From CAWBUW01 sp963792075 (GTDB lineage Bacteria > Chloroflexota > Anaerolineae > Anaerolineales > UBA4823): 64,000 nt of DNA. This document shows positions 62,389 through 64,000 of the stretch, piece after piece. Under the pieces are notes generated by a model. The model saw nothing but the letters and a program-made list of their open reading frames with translations, was not told the DNA's origin and did not search any database. Each line of letters starts with the position of its first letter. Within the stretch, counting starts at the first letter, position 1. The stretch lies in assembly GCA_963792075.1 (NCBI GenBank), contig CAWBUW010000011.1, positions 1 through 64,000 on the forward strand, given 5' to 3'. The translations under genes and the position numbers were made by a program.

Positions 62389-63396
62389 TTATTGCAGCGC
62401 CGCGGCGATGGCGGCGCGCATGGCGCCCATCAGGTCAGCTTGCACAGCCTGGCGCGCCACGCGGATGGCGCTTACCAGGGTGCGGGCATCCGAACGCCCA
62501 TGCCCAATAAATACCAGTCCATCGATCCCCAACAGCGGCGCGGCGCCGATCTCGGCGGGGTCGAGTATTTTCTTGATATTGGCAAACGCCGGTTTGGCCA
62601 GCAGCGCGCCGAGCATGGTCAACGGAGACTTCTTCAGCTCGGCCTTGAGTATATCGGTGATCAGCTTGGCCACCGCCTCCGAGGACTTGAGCAGCACGTT
62701 GCCGGTGAAGCCATCCGTCACGGCCACGTCCGCTGCGCCGCCAAACAGCTCCTTGCCTTCCAGGTTGCCGATGAAGTTCAGCCCGGAGGCTTCGAGCAGC
62801 GGGTAAGTATCTTTGACGAGCTGGTTGCCCTTCCCGGCCTCTTCGCCGTTGGAGATCAGCCCGACGCGCGGCCTCTCCACGCCCAGGACTTTCTGCGCGT
62901 AGAGCGAGCCCATGATGGCAAACTGCAAAAGGTGCAGCGGATGGCATTCCGGGTTGGCGCCGATATCCAGCACCACGCAGCGGCCGTCCTTGACGGGGAA
63001 AATGCCCGTCAGGCCGGGGCGCTCGACGCCGGCGAGGGTACCCAGGCGGTAATAAGCCGTAGCCAGCCCGCCGCCGGTGTTGCCCGCGGTGACGAAGGCG
63101 TCCGCCTGGCCGCCTTTCACCAGGTCCATGCCCACGGCCATGCCGGTGCGGGAGCCTTTGCGCTTGGCCTTGAGCGCCAGCGCCAGGCCTTTGTCTTCCA
63201 TAGTAATCGTCTCGCTGGCATCTACCAGGTCCACCGGGAAATCCTTGCCGGCCATCGCTTCCAACCGGGGGCGCAGCACGGCCTCCGGCCCCACCAGGAT
63301 CACCCGGTCACCGAATTGTTTGTGCGCTTCAAGCACGGCTTCGAGCTCGGGCCCCGGGCAGGTATCGCTGCCCATCGCATCTAACACAATTTTCAT
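62389..63396 (-). CDS. plsX: Phosphate acyltransferase PlsX
   Basis: This 335-residue protein has PlsX landmarks: MKIVLDAMGSDTCPGPELEA at the N-terminus, FVTAGNTGGGLATAYYRLGT, LDIGANPECHPLHLLQFAIM and VTDGFTGNVLLKSSEAV. It makes acyl-phosphate from acyl-ACP to start phospholipid synthesis with PlsY. It lies next to fabF, a common arrangement in lipid operons. Confidence 0.95.
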   Translation of the reverse strand: MKIVLDAMGSDTCPGPELEAVLEAHKQFGDRVILVGPEAVLRPRLEAMAGKDFPVDLVDASETITMEDKGLALALKAKRKGSRTGMAVGMDLVKGGQADAFVTAGNTGGGLATAYYRLGTLAGVERPGLTGIFPVKDGRCVVLDIGANPECHPLHLLQFAIMGSLYAQKVLGVERPRVGLISNGEEAGKGNQLVKDTYPLLEASGLNFIGNLEGKELFGGAADVAVTDGFTGNVLLKSSEAVAKLITDILKAELKKSPLTMLGALLAKPAFANIKKILDPAEIGAAPLLGIDGLVFIGHGRSDARTLVSAIRVARQAVQADLMGAMRAAIAAALQ

Positions 63397-63412
63397 GGTC
63401 TCTCCTCTTAAC

Positions 63413-63457
63413 TTTGGGGTGTTTTGGGCGAGCTATGCTCGCCCAAAACACCCCAAA
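63413..63457. repeat. Long perfect hairpin, tip TAT, between divergent genes
   Basis: 21-bp perfect arms TTTGGGGTGTTTTGGGCGAGC and complement (arm start given by its first 20 bases: TTTGGGGTGTTTTGGGCGAG). It lies between the plsX start and the tRNA promoter. Confidence 0.9.
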
Positions 63458-63461
63458 CTAC

Positions 63462-63490
63462 TTGAACTCAAGGGCATTGCTGATTATAAT
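63462..63490 (+). promoter_or_regulatory. Promoter of tRNA-Leu
   Basis: TTGAAC (63462-63467), 17 bp, TATAAT (63485-63490). The tRNA starts 12 bp downstream. Confidence 0.75.
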
Positions 63491-63502
63491 ACGGAAGCTT
63501 AC

Positions 63503-63584
63503 GCGCTGGTGCTGGAATTGGCAGACAGGCATGGTTGAGGGCCATGTGCCGCAAGGCGTGAGGGTTCAAGTCCCTCTCAGCGCA
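63503..63584 (+). tRNA. tRNA-Leu (anticodon GAG)
   Basis: The acceptor stem GCGCTGG pairs with TCAGCGC. The anticodon arm CATGG-TTGAGGG-CCATG gives anticodon GAG. A variable arm TGCC-GCAA-GGCG marks a class II tRNA, and the T arm is GAGGG-TTCAAGT-CCCTC. Discriminator A at 63584. CCA is not encoded. Confidence 0.95.
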
Positions 63585-63588
63585 CAGC

Positions 63589-63632
63589 TTGTGGGGTGCA
63601 GGTGAAGAATCGCTTTCACATGCGCCCCACAA
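63589..63632 (+). terminator. Terminator-like hairpin after tRNA-Leu
   Basis: TTGTGGGG and CCCCACAA enclose GTGAA/TTCAC. It is followed by AAATTTAAG, so the T run is weak. Confidence 0.55.
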
Positions 63633-63639
63633 ATTTAAG

Positions 63640-63660
63640 AAGTTGTATATAATACAACTT
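63640..63660 (+). promoter_or_regulatory. Palindrome over a -10-like box before the binding-protein gene
   Basis: AAGTTGTAT-ATA-ATACAACTT is a perfect 21-bp inverted repeat containing TATAAT, 30 bp before the next ATG. It is a candidate operator. Confidence 0.5.
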
Positions 63661-63689
63661 AACCCATTTTCCCCAAGGAGGAGAATATC

Positions 63690-64000
63690 ATGAAAAGGTC
63701 ATTTCTGTTCACCCTGGTGAGTATCCTGCTCGTCAGCGTCCTGCTTTCCGCCTGTGGCGGAGGTGCTCAGGCTGCGAAAGTACGCGTTGCCACCGATGCC
63801 ACCTGGCCGCCCTTTGAGTCCGTGGACGAGGCTACCAAGGCCATCACCGGCTTCGATATCGACCTGATGAACGCCATCGCCAAAGCCGGCGGTTTCGAGA
63901 TCGAGTTCGTCAACGTCTCTTGGGACCCCTTGCTCGCCGGTATGGCCCAGTGCCAGTATGACGCCGCCATTTCCGCCATGACGATTACCGAAGAGCGCAA
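63690..64000 (+). CDS. Amino-acid ABC transporter substrate-binding lipoprotein, partial
   Basis: From ATG 63690 (AAGGAGGAG upstream), 103 codons run off the right edge. The signal peptide MKRSFLFTLVSILLVSVLLS ends in the lipobox SAC. The mature part starts VRVATDATWPPFESVDEATK and has ITGFDIDLMNAIAKAGGFEI, the SBP_bac_3 fold that binds polar amino acids. Permease and ATPase genes are expected beyond the window. Confidence 0.93.
   Translation, partial: MKRSFLFTLVSILLVSVLLSACGGGAQAAKVRVATDATWPPFESVDEATKAITGFDIDLMNAIAKAGGFEIEFVNVSWDPLLAGMAQCQYDAAISAMTITEER

Noticed and set aside
10645..63457. All long hairpins as ordinary rho-independent terminators
   Set aside because: Many have no T run, and several lie between divergent starts. 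Some (14725, 53689, 60981) may still act as terminators.

Overview
The window is GC-rich, gene-dense bacterial chromosome with many intergenic hairpin repeats. The gene set suggests a member of the Chloroflexota, probably Anaerolineae-like: class III cyclase/NTPase/TPR regulators, lasso-type RiPP genes, type I-C CRISPR, lipoproteins with WD40-like repeats, and abundant 'CTCTGTG' and 'ACCCTAAAGG' repeats. There is no rRNA in the window, so this taxonomic placement is inference.

Layout. (1) 1-7600, minus strand: a lasso-peptide-like RiPP locus. In transcription order it has a membrane protein, a PqqD-like recognition protein (B1), a transglutaminase-like leader peptidase (B2), a tandem YkgJ cysteine-cluster protein, an asparagine-synthetase-like cyclase (C), an unannotated 42-residue precursor with its own sigma70-type promoter, an HPr-kinase-like protein, and a secreted protein that runs off the left edge. 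(2) 7630-8777: an IS110-family element inserted in a CTCTGTG-type repeat. Its core dinucleotide and a bridge-RNA-like leader can be read directly. (3) 8850-26730: housekeeping and signalling genes, including an SPFH protein fused to an excisionase-like helix-turn-helix, two diguanylate cyclases, class II aldolase, NUDIX, DDAH, a sensor kinase, a phospholipid-synthesis group (acyltransferase, CDP-alcohol transferase, patatin) and a large adenylate-cyclase/ATPase/TPR regulator. (4) 26880-41954: a complete type I-C CRISPR-Cas locus in which an HTH-WYL regulator is fused in one reading frame to Cas3, followed by cas5c, cas8c, cas7c, cas4, cas1, cas2, a leader with a perfect palindrome in the presumed promoter, and an array of about 93 identical 33-bp repeats. 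A solitary type I-E-like repeat lies just beyond the array. (5) 42040-64000: AraC regulator, MNT/HEPN remnant, GT-C-like membrane protein, UvrA-like ATPase, a putative metallopeptidase pair, a rhodanese-SufE operon, acetyltransferase, lipoprotein, an internally duplicated beta-propeller-like protein, Phd/PIN toxin-antitoxin, fabF and plsX, tRNA-Leu(GAG), and the start of an amino-acid-binding lipoprotein.

A signal that runs through the window is a set of more than 20 long, mostly perfect intergenic inverted repeats (15-29 bp arms). Their stem sequences differ, but most share the tip GC-NNN-GC (usually CTTCG, CTTTG or CAAAG). They occur between convergent, tandem and divergent genes alike, so simple termination does not explain them. 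Related repeats have entered coding sequence in at least two genes and supply the 3' ends of others.

Four otherwise conserved genes (fructose-bisphosphate aldolase, a GGDEF protein, uvrA-like, a membrane protein) are each broken by a one-base difference in a homopolymer run. This looks more like sequencing error than decay.
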